Assembly: GCA_949130485.1 (NCBI GenBank)
Contig: OX422184.1
Coordinates: 16,268,324 to 16,332,323 of the forward strand
Direction of reading: 5' to 3'
Length of the DNA: 64,000 nucleotides
DNA from: Agelas oroides
Lineage: Eukaryota > Porifera > Demospongiae > Agelasida > Agelasidae
The notes under the pieces were generated by a model. That model was given only the letters and a program-made list of their open reading frames with translations. It searched no databases and had not been told where the DNA came from. Positions 24,865-37,330 of this stretch are shown here, one piece after another (position 1 is the first letter of the stretch; every line of letters starts with the position of its first letter). Position numbers and translations under genes: made by a program.

Positions 24865-26196
24865 TGAGGGCACAACAGAGGGCACAACATGAGGGGACAA
24901 CATGGGGGCACAACATGAGGGCACAGCATGGGGGCACAACATGAGGGCACAACATGAGAGCACAACATGAGGGCACAGCATGGGGGCACAACATGAGGAC
25001 ACAACATGAAGGCACAACATGAGGGCACAACATGGGGGCACAATGTGAGGACACAACATGAGGACACAACATGAGGGCACAACATGAGAGCACAACATGA
25101 GTACACAACATGGGGGCACAACATGAGGACACAACATGAGGGGACAACATGCTGGCACAACATCGGGGCGCAACATGAGTACAACATGAGGGCACAACAC
25201 TAGGACACAACATGAGGGCACAATGTGAGGGCACAACACGAGGGCACAACATGATGGCACAACATGCATGAGGGCACAACATGAGGGCACAACATGATGG
25301 CACAACATGCATGAGGGCACAACATGAGGGCACAACATGGGGGCAGAACATGCGTTCACAACATGAGGGCACAACACGAGGACACAACATGAGGGCACAA
25401 TGTGAGGACACAACATGAGGACACAACATGAGGGCACAACATGAGGGCACAACATGAGGGCACAACATGAGGACACATGGGGGCACAACATGAGGACACA
25501 ACATGGGGTCACAACATGAGGGCACAACATGGGGGGGGGCACAACATGAGGACACAACATGAGGGGACAACATGCTGGCACAACAGGGCGCAACATGGGT
25601 ACAAAATGAGGGCACAACACTAGGACACAACATGAGGGCACAATGTGAGGGCACAACACGAGGGCACAACATGATGGCACAACATGCATGAGGGCACAAC
25701 ATGAGGGCACAACATGGGGGCAGAACATGCGTTCACAACATGAGGGCACAACACGAGGACAGGGCACAATGTGAGGGCACAACACGAGGGCACAACATGT
25801 GGGCACAACATGATGGCACAACATGCATGAGGGCACAACATGAGGGCACAACATGCGTTCACAACATGAAGGCACAACGTGAGGGCACAACATGAGGGCA
25901 CAACATGAGGGCACAGCATGAGGGCACAACATGAGGGCACAACATGAGGGCACAACATGAAAGCATAACATGAAGGTGCAGCATGAGGGCACAACATCAG
26001 GGCACAACATGCACACATGATGTGTCATTACATAAGGTGCCGTAGTCTGGTCCCCAGACAAAATGTTTTCGCATGCACGTGTGCCCTCTGTCCCCACCAA
26101 AATATAGTGGTCTGGACACTTTCACTGGGAAACTGGTGCTTAATTATAAAGTGTATCGGCATGTTTTCGGACAAATTAGATTGCTGGGGGAATTTA

Positions 26197-27435
26197 TAAG
26201 TCATCACAGATAGCCAACTTGCAGATTTTGGGGCGCCAAGGCTTATACCCGATAGCGGCCAAATGCGCCCGTGAAATTTCTTGTCCGTTACACCCGGTAG
26301 CGGCCAAATGCGCCCGCACTTTGCTTCCGCTATTTATCGTGATCGCTGCGCCTTTTTGGACTTGGAGTTAGTTATTACGTGTAACAGGAAGTCAATCGGA
26401 GCATAATTAGCTGCGGTGTCCTATAGGGACTTCCCCTCAAAATCGCGTTCGAAGTTTGCCTGCCGATCGTGGTTAGCCACAGTACAGCTTATATCCATAC
26501 GCTACTTGTTCTATCGTCTATATACTATCTAATCGTGTCAGAGACAGTTGAAACGTACCTTCGCTAAGACTGTCTGCCAACTTTTGCCGTGTATTATCGG
26601 TCATTTTCAGGTACACAGCGGGTACCTACGCTTCCACCGTTGTAGTTTCTTCGGACTTTACTAGCAGGTCTTCTGACTACGTTCTGAGTAAAGCAGGTTT
26701 GTTTTCAACTAAGCAAAGCCCAACTATCATTGCCTGAACTCAGCTATTTTACAAGATATAACGCAATGAATCAACACTTCACAAAATCGCCATTTTTGAT
26801 TAGCTTCTCTCGTAACCACGAGATCGATTTCTGCGCATGCGCGTAGGGGTTAGTGACTGTCACTGATAATGCAATTAACACCAATAATATTGCAGTGACT
26901 GTCACTGATAATGCAATTAACACCTACAATAATATTACACCACATGTCAACTGAAAGTGTCCACATGGTGTGCACAGAAAATTTGGTTTGGGGACAACTA
27001 GAGGTGCCAGGGCAGTGCAGTGAAAAATAGATTAATTAATCAGAAATATCCATCCCATTAATCATAACCAGGAATAGGGTGCAAAAACATCTGACTGTGA
27101 GTGAGTTTGCATTAACTCAGAGGAACTTTTATGGCTCAGTGCAGAGTATACGTGGAACTCATCCACAGTTCCAGTCAGACAGGAAACTGTAAAAGTAAGC
27201 CAGACAGTTTCACTTCCAGTCTCTAGCAAAATAGAACCATAGATGATATAGTGCGGACGATAGAACTCTCTCCCAGTCAGAGTTTACTTCCAGTCTCTGG
27301 CAATATAGAACCCTCTCCCAGTCAGAGTTTACTTCCAGTCTCTGGCAATACAGAACTCTCTCCCAGTCACAGTTGCATTATCAGTGACAGTCACTGCACC
27401 CAAAAATCTGCAAGTTGGCTAACTGTGACGATTTA
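26197..27435. mobile_element. 1.24-kb element with terminal inverted repeats
   Basis: The left end TAAGTCATCACAG, with 'tagccaacttgcagattttgg' just inside it, is mirrored on the right around 'aaaaatctgcaagttggct' and CTGTGACGATTTA. The motif 'gtgactgtcactgataatgc' also occurs inverted near both sides (about 26852 and 27370). The interior has a doubled AGCGGCCAAATGCGCCCG motif (26251-26317), a ~44-base tandem duplication (26851-26935) and a 45-base minisatellite. No transposase frame was seen. Confidence 0.75.
27205..27372. repeat. 45-base minisatellite, about 3 units
   Basis: Units of 45 bases contain 'agtttacttccagtctctgg' and 'tctcccagtc'. They lie inside the 26197-27435 element. Confidence 0.75.
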
Positions 27436-27930
27436 CTGATTTGTGTATAAATGCAATTTACTTCTAGCAATCTGATTAGTGTAACAACCTCCTGATACAA
27501 TTAGGCCCCAGTATACAAACCTGTGCATTGTAGTTGTTACACCACGTAATGCATAACCATATCTTGGAGCACTGTCACGAGAATCTGAGCCGGCTTCATC
27601 AGCCCATACTAATATCTCTCTCTTCAATTAAAAACACTGAACCATAAAAGTTAATTAGATCACTGCAATGCAACTTGACAAATCGTCTTCCTCATGAGTC
27701 CATATCTTCTCAGTGTGCTGCACACAGTAGCTACTTGGGAAATCTCTACAATCAATCACATGCATAATCACATAAGCACATGCATAACCTCCAAACATAA
27801 CTCCCTTAGGTATATTGATGGGTTCTCCAAGATAACATGCAATTCACTGTGTAGATCAAGGATCCTACAATCCAACCTTTTCCATGGAGACAGGGGGTCC
27901 ACAGTTCCACTCTCTTCAAACAATATAATT

Positions 27931-28059
27931 CAGTGGCTTAGGAAGGAAAGACTTTTTGATTGGGGGGGCACAGTTTGAAAGTAGTGAGCAATTTATATAA
28001 CAATTTATGAAAACTTGAGGGGGCACATGCCCCCAGTACCCCCGGTTCCTACTCCTATG
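27931..28059. mobile_element. Short hAT-like MITE
   Basis: The left end CAGTGGCTTAGGAA is loosely mirrored by GTTCCTACTCCTATG, with G-rich and C-rich subterminal tracts (gggggggcac / gcccccag). The ends are degenerate and the target duplication is uncertain. Confidence 0.45.
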
Positions 28060-29258
28060 TAATTATATATATGGTGCACTGTACTTACTGCTACGTTTAA
28101 ATGCTGTTCCCTGTTATCGCGCCTTAAATTAAGTTAAAAGCAAAAAATCACTCCAAAGTTAAGTTTCAATTGATTATGTAGCTAACTTGGCACATGGCAC
28201 TTTGGAGACAGTGTGTGGGCTTTATTCTCATTCTCATAAGAGCCATTTGTTCAGCATGGCCTCCTGCTGACCTTTGGTGAACATGTCATACTGCAACCTG
28301 CACTTACTAAATACACAGCTGTTCAACATGGACAGTAGAACCAGCTGGTCTACACAACTAGCACTCATACAGTAGGTGCTCACACTCCAGCTGCCTGTCT
28401 ATCATAACTGTCTTCACTCACACTGAAGCACTCAACCTCTGGCACTCAGGCTGCATGAGCAGTATAAAGTAGCACAGAGAAAATCTTAGCCGATCTTCTT
28501 ACATATGGTGTTCACACGCTGTTGTGTTAAACAATGTACAAGAAGTAGAGATATGTATACGGCAATGGGTTAAAAGGTCTTTGCTGTAGTAACCTACTAC
28601 TAGAATGTGGGTTTAGTTGCAATCAATGTAATATCTGGGTACAAAAGATACTTACAGAGAGAACTGAGACACTAGAGAGAGACTAGAGAGAGACTAGAGA
28701 GAGACTAGAGAGAGACTACAGACAGACTGATAAAACTGTAGAGACCCAGACTTAAATACTCCTGAATCACGTGCATACATAACTAAATATAGAACAGTAA
28801 CAATAGAACAGTGACATCACTACATTTGCCCAAATGCGACTGTGGATAAAACAGTTTCATCACACATTTAACAGTCCAGGAGAGCAAAAACAGCTTTGGA
28901 GACAGTGTGTCAGGTAGAACACTTTTTTCTTCTATAATGCTGACATAATTCCTCAATGCTCATTTACATATTTTGCTCAAAACAGTGCCAGCATAATGTA
29001 GCTAGCAGAGTATATCCACTTGTGTTATCTTATAGTCTCTGAGATGTCAGCTCACAATATTAGTCCTGCTCACCATGTCTCACTCCAACAGTGTGCAGTT
29101 TCAGTGAAGCCATCTCCACTGATAAGCCACAGAATATGGTTGCAGTGAAACAGTTGAGAACCCAAGCTCAAATAATCATCAGTGAAGAGCCTCAAGTACT
29201 TCAACCGATCCTGATGGGTTCACCGCACAGTATTGAAATGGAATCTATTCTCTGGCAG
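28060..29258. other. Intergenic, nothing coding recognised
   Basis: It contains an 11-base AGAGAGACTAG tandem repeat at about 28673-28715. A plus-strand frame at 29091-29357 is unrecognised and overlaps the ZU5-like exon in another frame. Confidence 0.45.
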
Positions 29259-29497
29259 ATTGCTTTATGTATCAAGCGATGGGTGCAGTGTTCCGCTCTT
29301 CAACTCATGACCTCAGTACTGTCATTCCAGAGGGTGCCATATACAAAGGAGTTCTAGTCTCAATTGAGATCGGACTAACTCCCACTTGTCCCTTTGACTA
29401 TCCTTCTCTTGAAGAAAGTAAGCCTGTTTGCACCACTAAAGCTGGCATAGGTGTATATAACAATTCAGTTGTAAGCAGCAACAGCATGAAACTGTGA
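29259..29497 (+). CDS. ZU5-like exon or fragment
   Basis: After a plausible acceptor (ctctggcag at 29250-29258) the frame reads MGAVFRSSTHDLS, then VIPEGAIYKGVLVSIEIGL. This matches the first half of the ZU5 fold: a beta strand, the 'IPxGA' turn, then a strand with alternating hydrophobics. ZU5 domains occur in ankyrin/UNC5/PIDD-like proteins, often with Death domains, and are common in sponge gene sets. Only about 50 residues of the domain are present before the frame drifts and stops at 29497. It may be an exon whose continuation I could not place, or a decayed copy. Confidence 0.5.
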
Positions 29498-29877
29498 GTG
29501 TAATTACACCAAATTATGAGCTTCAGTTGTATATAGTAAAACAAAACAGCCTCATTCCCATGGAGACCTTCTCTGGCTGCAGTTTGTGGTATGCAAAAAT
29601 GGATGGTGAAGGCTGTACCTTTATAACTTTATGTATTGGTAATTTGGTAATGTGCATTCTTGTGTTTACATATGCGTCACTACCTCATACATGTCCAGAT
29701 GATTTTGTCCTCCCAGCAGAACACTGGCTGCCTCATTCAAAATTTTTTTATAATGAGTCAGATGAACATAAAATTAATGGGGCCAAGAGCACTTTGCTTT
29801 TGATGTCATTAGTGGTATTAGTTATTGTACAAACACTAGAACATTTTCTCATATATATTAATTTTGGCATAGACTGA
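29494..29877 (+). CDS. Hypothetical two-span membrane ORF
   Basis: An open frame contains two clear hydrophobic stretches, ITLCIGNLVMCILVFTY and STLLLMSLVVLVIVQTL. A short loop between them carries two cysteines or fewer and one N-glycosylation site (NES). The frame may really start at an acceptor (ggctgcag, near 29582) and not at an ATG. It could be the membrane anchor exon of the adjacent ZU5-like gene, since it follows directly on the same strand, but no splice path linking them was proven. Confidence 0.35.
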   Translation: MSVITPNYELQLYIVKQNSLIPMETFSGCSLWYAKMDGEGCTFITLCIGNLVMCILVFTYASLPHTCPDDFVLPAEHWLPHSKFFYNESDEHKINGAKSTLLLMSLVVLVIVQTLEHFLIYINFGID

Positions 29878-31087
29878 TTCTGGGCAGTTAAGAGCAGTTT
29901 TTGGTGTGCTGTACATCTCCAGGTAAAGCAGTGTAGCACTACTATCAAATCTCATTGCCTGAATACAGTATAAATCAGCCAAATGCAACCAATGTGCAGG
30001 TGTGTTAGCTATATACTGTAATTTTCCACCCGTACATGGCTACAACTACACGATAAAAAGTAGCAGATAGCCCAGACCCTTTTTAGCATGCTAAATTTGA
30101 AGTTCATTGCATGCTTACCTTTTACAATAAACATCTATAAACATCGAGGTCTTACACTGAAGTTAATGCACTCTTGCATAGTTATTACACTGGCGTGTTT
30201 GTAGTAGATTTACTTGCAAACAATCTTAGTAACCACATAGCAACATGCAAGTTAGCATTGCAGTGTAATTCAGTTTATTGGCTAAACTCAACCTAAACTC
30301 AAACTAAAACAAAGCATGATTCAGATCCCAAGTGCTGTGACATTTTGGGTTCTCATCAAGATATGGTTGGTATGACTGATGAAGCAGTGGTATTTTTATT
30401 TTTTTTTGCATGATTACAAAGCCAGCAGCTTCAAAATAGATTGGTATTATTATTATTTTTTATATAAAAGATGTCTGACATGCGTGTACGCCCACACTGG
30501 TTATACACATGCAGGCTGGCAAATACATTATATACTCAGATCCTCATTCCTGACTGCCACCTCACACTATCCTGCATGCTTGCAGTGCTGCACCAAAAAG
30601 CTAAGTCAGGTGGGGCTCATGCTAGTAATGCTCATGTATGTCAACCTTAGCCTCATTCCCAGGACTGCAGAATCTGGGAATGACGCTATGTCACCCAATC
30701 ATGGCTGATGAGATCAATGAATTCAAGTGGATCTTTGGAAAAAATATAATTAGATGGGATCCAATGTACAAACACAGAAAATCACCAGCAAAGACAATCA
30801 CTCATTCACATGTGTGAACTATGAACGTACAAAATCACCAGCATGGGTTAAATGCATTGAGTAAGTTAGGCTCTCCCTACAGTAAGGATGGGGAGAGCTT
30901 GGGAATGAGGCTAGTGTTACAAAATCACCAGCAAAAACAATTGCAATCGACATTACATATTGCAAAGCATGAGTATACAAAAATCATGCACTACGAAACA
31001 TATTAACATGCAGACAAAAGCAATCTAGATGTTACAAAATGTGAGTAAACACTATTAAACAAAACTAATTATGGCAGCAATAACCAG
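29878..31087. other. Intergenic with small repeats
   Basis: It contains a ~40-base TAGCCTCATTCCCAGG palindrome at 30651-30692 and a related piece near 30870-30915. 'acaaaatcaccagca' recurs near 30826 and 30917, with a near match at 30776. No gene was recognised. Confidence 0.45.
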
Positions 31088-34000
31088 TCACTCATGGGTT
31101 GCAGTAACAAGTTTATCCTTTTCGATATCATTAGCTATGCCAGTCTGTCCTACTCTCTTGTGTCTGAGGGCCTTTACCAACCTCTGCCAGGTTGGGACTC
31201 CCACCTGATCAACTTTCTGAAGCCATGCTGCGATCATGTCATCGAGGAATGTTTTTGAGTCTTCCAGCCCTTTCACTCGGCGGTGGCTGAGGCCCAGGAC
31301 CAGGCCAAGGTGGTAGATGTGAGTCTTGTCCAGTCCAAATAAATAGTCTGTGATCTCTACAAGATCGTTTTCACCTGATCAGAAAAGAAGTAATACACAA
31401 CATGTGGTATGAAAAAGCTGTACAAGATCATAGTACAATTATAGCATAATTATACTTACCAAGGGGATGTTCCTCCATGCAGGGCTCTGCAGGTACATGA
31501 GAGGTGGCACTTGAAGAAGTGATCAGTTGAGACGCTGAGGCTATAAAATCACCAAAGGAATAATTATCAACATTCTGATTAAGGCAAAGTGAATGATAGT
31601 TCCCAAGACAAGAGATCAAAAGTATTTCCCTATTGTATGTCACGAAAGATTCTCAAATTGAATGGTAGTATAATTACACTTCCCAAAACAGCCAAACTAG
31701 CATTGTTTGTATTGCAACAAGCCATTTGTCTGCCAGGTTACCTTTATTGTTGGCAATTATACACATACCAAAACTTTTAAAAATATTTAGTACCACAACT
31801 GCTAAAAGATACTCTACATCATAAAGTATAGGGATTTTCATTAACCTGTGCTATTCCATTGAACACGTAAACCTTTTAAAATTACACGTTATAGTATCAA
31901 AAACTACATAATGGATGTACCAGTGGAGGTGGTATTGCTGTCACCACATGCAGTGAGTGAAGGCTGGCTTACTGCACCAGAGGGAGATGTACCTGTAAAA
32001 AAGAAACAATACATTGATTGTACATGCAGATGGATACATGGCAGTAGTAATTAGAGTATAAATATGTACTAATTGCATCAGGCTACATCCCTGTGTATAG
32101 TAAGCTGCTCACCTGTCTTGTCATCAGAACGAAACCAGACCAAGTGAGCATCCGTCAGGCAGCTGCAGAACTCAGCAGGGTTTGACGTGCATGTCATCAA
32201 GGTGCGACTATCATCAACTAGAGATGGATGAGGTGTGACAGCACTGTTGGTGGTGTGCTTGTTGCAGAGGAAGGCGTACTTCGGCAACGAGCTGTTATAA
32301 TGCAATGTACTAGATGCCTTCCGTATTCCTGCCATGATGGTTTCACGAACATTTGGACACACTCTTGACAGGATTGCTGCAGGTGCACCTTTGGGAATCT
32401 GAATGCTTACCTGAAAGTAGGTTGCAAAGGAATCGCTAAGAGTTATCTTCCCAGGGAGATCTCCTGGGACTGCAAATTGGATGGTGCTCCGGTCAACTTT
32501 TATTGGAGATTGCTTACTAGCATCAAAAAGCAGCTTCCATTTGGCCTGCGAAAGAAGATATGCTACCAGAGCACAGAAGACTCCAACTAGAGGACCATGA
32601 GGAAAGTGAAACAGAAGCGAAGGAACACTACCGCAAGTGGAGAAAGTAGGCCCATCTGTAATCGTCAAGAGGCAAGGCATAAGATAGTCTTCCTCAGTGA
32701 TCTGGGACACTATAAAGAGCTTCTTGAAGAGGCTCAGCAGATCAACTGGACCAAAAAGATCTGGAACATAGTGTTTCGCAAACTCCTTTTTACTAAGAAA
32801 TTCTTGGGTCACAATCCCCTGATCACGAAACTTGTGGAGCTTACCTTCGGTTGGTTTGCGTTGGCTTGGGTCTGTTTGCAGCCGGTAGCTGTGCTCTACC
32901 AACTCAGTGACTTTGTCCAGAAGCACCTGGGAGTCGCAAAAGATGACGTTGGGAAGCACATCGTCGTAATAGAAAAGAACATTGAGATTATGAAGGTATT
33001 TCAAAGCTTCCTCAAATGATTCGTCACTGAAGTGAAACCTTCGAGCAACAGCTAAGCACTCAGCTTTGCTAAGTACACCTCGCCCTAGCTCCAACATCAG
33101 CTTCTGAAGCGCAAGCTCGAGGCCATTCCATCGAAGGGGAATTTGCTTTGATTTGACTTGTGATTTCTCGACTATCACTCACCTTATGTCAGCAGCAACT
33201 TCATGATCCAGTGTCCCAGGATTTAGTGCATTGACCGGGAAAATGAGCTCTGTTAGACTTTCATTGCAATAAATGGCATTACTTTGAACTGCAGGAAGGA
33301 GCATTTCACAAATCTTTCGGTTTTTCTCCTCTCTTGATTCTGGACACTGGCCTTCAAGATCCCTGTGAGTGCCCACAAAGATTGGTGTGGGGCAGAAAGA
33401 TTCATCAGACTGGGATGCCTGAGATTGCATCACCCTCATGCATCGCATCAGAATTTGTCGATTTGTGTATCGAGAGCGATAGGTGCCCAGTCGCTTCCCA
33501 CTCTCATCATAGTACTCAATGAGTGGGTAGTCATCAAGAATATCACAAAGCTTGATTGTGAACATGCAGGCAGAAGTACCACGCATGAACATAGGAAGCA
33601 CTTCATGGAACTGAGGCTGTCCTCCAGTGTCGATAAGACTGATTCGATCACGTTTAAAGGCTCTTTTTGCACGACGTGCATACGGCGACATTTCGATGCG
33701 TCGAAGCAGCTCATCTTTTGCAGAAGATGTGGAAACTGATGGCACCTTTTTGTGGGTAACTGAAGAAGCACTTTTGTATATTTGGGGGGGAAGCGGGCTT
33801 TCACTGGTGTGTGGCTTTGAAGTTCCAACTTTTTGGGATGTAGCGGAAGAAGTTGCAGAGCTTGGTATATTCTTGGTGGCAGAAGCCTTCTTTGGAAGTA
33901 CTGTTGAGGTATCTGCAATTGTTTGCGATAGATTTTCAGGGGTTACACGGACCCACCTTTCACCACTCCGTTCAATCCTAGTCCTCGATACTGCCCTAAT

Positions 34001-34179
34001 GGGCCTCGTAGCACAAGGTGTGCTCCTGCGTACGGTCGGTGGCTCCTCGTCCATAAGTAGTGCAATTGTGTGGCTTTTACCTGATCCTGCCACACCAAAG
34101 ATAAGTGCTTTAATGTCCCTTGCCTCAACGTATCCATGTGACATTGCCTGATCAAACAGCTCCTGGGACCTCTCACTTG
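31088..34179 (-). CDS. Roc-COR GTPase with C-terminal Death domain (ROCO family), in-frame TGA
   Basis: Exons: 34179-32113, 31992-31921, 31540-31460, 31374-31088; all inner junctions are GT-AG and phase 1. A further 5' exon is expected, because 34179 follows an acceptor (catacag). The first in-frame ATG is at 34144. Roc domain: P-loop GVAGSGKS, switch motif DTGGQPQF, base-specificity motif THRD. COR follows (EKSQVKSKQIPLRWNGLEL and onward), then a Ser/Thr linker over the small exons. The last exon is a Death domain (ENDLVEITDYLFGLD to PTWQRLVKALRHKRVG). Roc-COR proteins are GTP-driven dimers; the Death domain implies assembly with signalling partners. One TGA (33181-33179) lies in frame between DIR and VIVEKS, where this family continues without a break. 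It could be a fresh nonsense mutation, an error, or a read-through site. Confidence 0.85.
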
Positions 34180-34439
34180 CTGTATGATGGGAAAATTTAC
34201 CAACTTGTTATGAAAAGTTGGGAGTTTGTTGCAGTTAGATCATGATTGTAGTTAATATTTGAATATGGTTGGTCAACAGCAGAAGTTCTAGATCCCCAGA
34301 AATACCCATAGAACACTTGTAAATTCTCATAGAAACCTGTAATTTATTGCTTAGAGCATGAGACAATTGCTGTGGCCTTGCATCGTCATATATGTATATG
34401 GATATGTATAAAGAAATATTTAAACTAAAGATTTAAGTA

Positions 34440-34545
34440 ATAGTTATAGCACAGGTGCCAGGGATTTATGGCAGTAAACAGACTGAGTCCGAGGGCTTGT
34501 TTACTACAGCCATAAATCCCTGGCCACCTGTGCTATAATTGTTAT
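34440..34545. mobile_element. ~106-base palindromic MITE
   Basis: TAGCACAGGTGCCAGGGATT and 'tatggcagtaaac' are mirrored by 'gtttactacagccata' and AATCCCTGGCCACCTGTGCTA. It lies 260 bases upstream of the Roc-COR exon, perhaps in an intron. A related inverted pair, TATATCCCACCTGA (34543) and TAGGTGGGATATA (34787), suggests a larger nested element. Confidence 0.65.
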
Positions 34546-34799
34546 ATATCCCACCTGATTGGTCCTTTGTTGTTATTATTGTAAACACATCTGTACATGT
34601 GCAAGTGTTTACAGTAACTTCGATATTATTTACTGTCACAGAAAAATGATGTAAAGTCTGACAATGTAGTAGACTGTAAACTAAAAATACATGGAGAGGG
34701 AATTATGAGCCATAATTTCCCTTGTAGCCTTGAGGGGACAAATTATGACAGTTAAAGTCCACTCTGGCCTATGCATGAAGTATAGTAGGTGGGATATAT

Positions 34800-36049
34800 T
34801 GTAAGTAAGCATATTTGTTTGCTGTACATCAAAAAATTCAGTGTTACTGCGCATACGTGGAAGTTTGTTTGTTACTTCATACACCATTTTCGTGTGTAGC
34901 TCTGCCTTTGAAAATGGCTGTGAGCCTCTAGTAAGAATAGCATTTTCAGCAGCCGTTCATTGCTACCCGCGTGACATTTCATCACTGAGATACATTGTAA
35001 CCAGCACCTGTTCTTTCAGAGCACAAGTGAATGACATTTTGATTTTCCATGCACCATTCTCGAAGTGTGTTTCATTCACTGTGCAAGGTTACTAATCTCC
35101 TCATGCCCACAGCTTTTCATCACTTGTGATACCAACACTTGCATCAAAGATTGCTGGAGCTCACCTCAGTTTTATGTATGATGTACACAAGTTAGACATT
35201 GAGAGCAATGGGATCTTTGTGATCAATGTACAAAACCTCAGGACCCAGTAGTGCCTTCTGACTACAGCACGGGGACCTCAAGTTTGTAAATCACTAAAAT
35301 CCCTTGGTCTCAGTGTCTAACTTTTATTTACTTGACTACACTGTGCATAGTTGGTGAACAAACCACACTTTAGTGATTGCTCAAGTATAAATCACACTAT
35401 CTAAAGTGCAGTATCTAACTTGGAACACAGCAAGCAGTGCTCTGTCAATGTATAAAACCTGACACCCTGCAGACCAGTGGAAAGTAGCTTTCTTGACTTA
35501 AAGTTATAACAAATTTAGTGTGTTGTTATCACATCAAGACAACAATTGTTAACATTTTTTCATGGCTCTGAGTATGGAATATCACCAGTTCTTTAATCTC
35601 TGCCCTTCTGTATGTTTTCACATTTACTTCAAAGCTATGCCTACTTCGTGCTAAAGTTGAAGTCATACAGAACACTTTACAGTCAGTTGATTTGGCAGAA
35701 TGTGAAACAATGCAGGGTAATAGATCCATAAGCAGATCCTGGATAAATCCGTTCAGTATCTCATCTAATCCACTAGGACAGGATCATGTCCATAAAAGCT
35801 GTTTTAATAATCCACAATAATTAACTGTAGCTGCCAGAAACTTAATATACTGAACCTCTTGCCGCTGACAACGTACAGTGTCTTCAAAATCTACAATGAT
35901 TGCACAATAGTTAGCAGTAGCCCCCAAATGGAGTCACACAGCACCGACCTCCTCAGCATGCTCCAAGCAGTTAGATTTACCCTTTGAAGTTCTGAAGGTT
36001 TTTTTTAGGACAGGAGTGCACTCACTCATCTTCAAGTATATGTATCTGT
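34800..36049. other. No gene recognised
   Basis: The missing 5' exon(s) of the Roc-COR gene should lie somewhere here or farther on, but no minus-strand exon with good signals and coding character was found. Confidence 0.4.
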
Positions 36050-37330
36050 GGTGGGGTATCACCAGCAAAGCAGTCCCAAGCAATAGACAACTGGCCAACA
36101 CCAATGTTTTTGAAAAAGTTAAATCATTCCTGGGCCTGCCAATTTCTACAGCTGCTTCATCTCAAGTTTGTTGACATTGCAGCCCCACTCAACAACACCA
36201 CATGCCGCAAAGTTATCTTCAGATGGCAGAAAAGCACCAAGAAATACTTCACTCACTCAAACAAACTTTAATATCAGCTCCAGTCCTTGGTATACCCATG
36301 CATGAAAGACAGATTGATGAATCATCCTGACAATTGATGCCAGAGAGGTAGGTCTTGGTGTTGTCCTCTACACGCATAAAGAACAGTGGTCACATATGCA
36401 CGTTGGGCCCTCCAAACAGCAGAAAACAACCACATGACAACTGAGAAGGAATACTGACTAACTTGTGTACAGTTTACACTTGGAACGAACCACAAGCTGC
36501 TCAAGACCAGCCATGTTGATTCTCAACATCTGGAGCGAAAGTTCCTAGAGCTGAGAATTTACAATTTGACATTGTCCATAAATGTGGAGTGAAAAAAAAG
36601 GCAGATGCACTCTCAGGAAGGTCCTTTAGACTGTAGCCCTAAATTCTCCTGTGGAGAAGACCCAGGTCCAGAGGTGAGACCCACTGCTATACAAGGTCAA
36701 TGGACTGCTGGAGAATGAAGAAGCATCCCAGACACCAGAGAGTAGACACATTTCCCTCAAGAGCTACAAGCAGATCAGTCATAGCTGGTCCTCCATGGTG
36801 ACATTCTCTGTTGCAAGGTGAAACCACCGACCATGATGAAAGAGCAGCTAGAAGTCATTGTTCCAAAGGCAAACAACCTGAGTTCTTAAAGAGTGCCTAT
36901 GAGGAGGCAGGACACCACAGTGTTGACAAAATGATGTCCAGATTATTGAAAGTTGCTAAACTGGCAAAGAAGTGGGAAACAATGCTGATACTGCATGTGA
37001 AAACACTAAGTAACTAGAAAAGAACAAAAAAGAGCCTGGTCCCTTACAACCAGCAACTGCCATCAGACCGTGAGAATTGGTTGCTGTTGACATCCTCAAA
37101 GTCACAAGTCTAACAAGGGAAAACAATCCTTTTTTGGTGTTCAGAACCACAAAGTTTCCAAATTTGCTTGCTACTCTTTACACTCCTATTGGTTTCCTGC
37201 AATTTTCTAGTGGTGATCTTAGCTGAATTCATTACCGTTGCTAGGGAAGGGTTCATGTTAATGAGCCAACTTGGATATTGGGTGAAAGTTGCAGTGATAC
37301 AACTAACTTAAGGTCTTGGACGAGCTCTTC
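36050..37330 (+). pseudogene. Ty3/gypsy-type retrotransposon pol remnant
   Basis: Pieces in shifting frames match pol order. The reverse-transcriptase end and connection: FEKVKSFLGL, then LKQTLISAPVLGIP. RNase H: TEKE near 36440, TNHKLL near 36485, KADALS near 36600. The integrase zinc-binding and start region: GHHSVDKMMSRL near 36915, then VAVDI and TKFPNLL near 37085-37165. Multiple stops and frameshifts make it dead. No LTRs were recognised. Confidence 0.7.

Larger units (their letters stand above)
23757..26015. repeat. 13-base minisatellite (ATGAGGGCACAAC), split by an insertion
   Basis: Imperfect units of 13 bases run 23757-23818 and again 24865-26015, about 85-90 units in the second block, with common variants GGGGG, GAGGA and ATGCATG. 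Because 13 is not a multiple of 3 and no unit carries a stop on the minus strand, all three minus frames stay open and encode the same 13-residue Cys/Pro/His cycle. Frames of up to 416 codons here are artefacts. Confidence 0.92.

Noticed and set aside
23757..26015. CRISPR-like array of regularly spaced short repeats
   Set aside because: Units are directly contiguous at 13 bases with no unique spacers, and the genome is eukaryotic.
24850..26100. 416-codon minus-strand open frame and two parallel long frames
   Set aside because: It is made wholly of the 13-base minisatellite, which lacks stops in any minus frame; no non-repeat coding sequence flanks it.
32597..33019. 140-codon plus-strand frame
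   Set aside because: It is the antisense shadow of the COR-domain exon.
33176..33186. An 11-base intron (gtgagtgatag) removing the TGA
   Set aside because: It is far below any workable spliceosomal intron length, so the TGA is reported as a true in-frame stop.
33627..34151. 174-codon plus-strand frame
   Set aside because: It is the antisense shadow of the Roc-domain exon.
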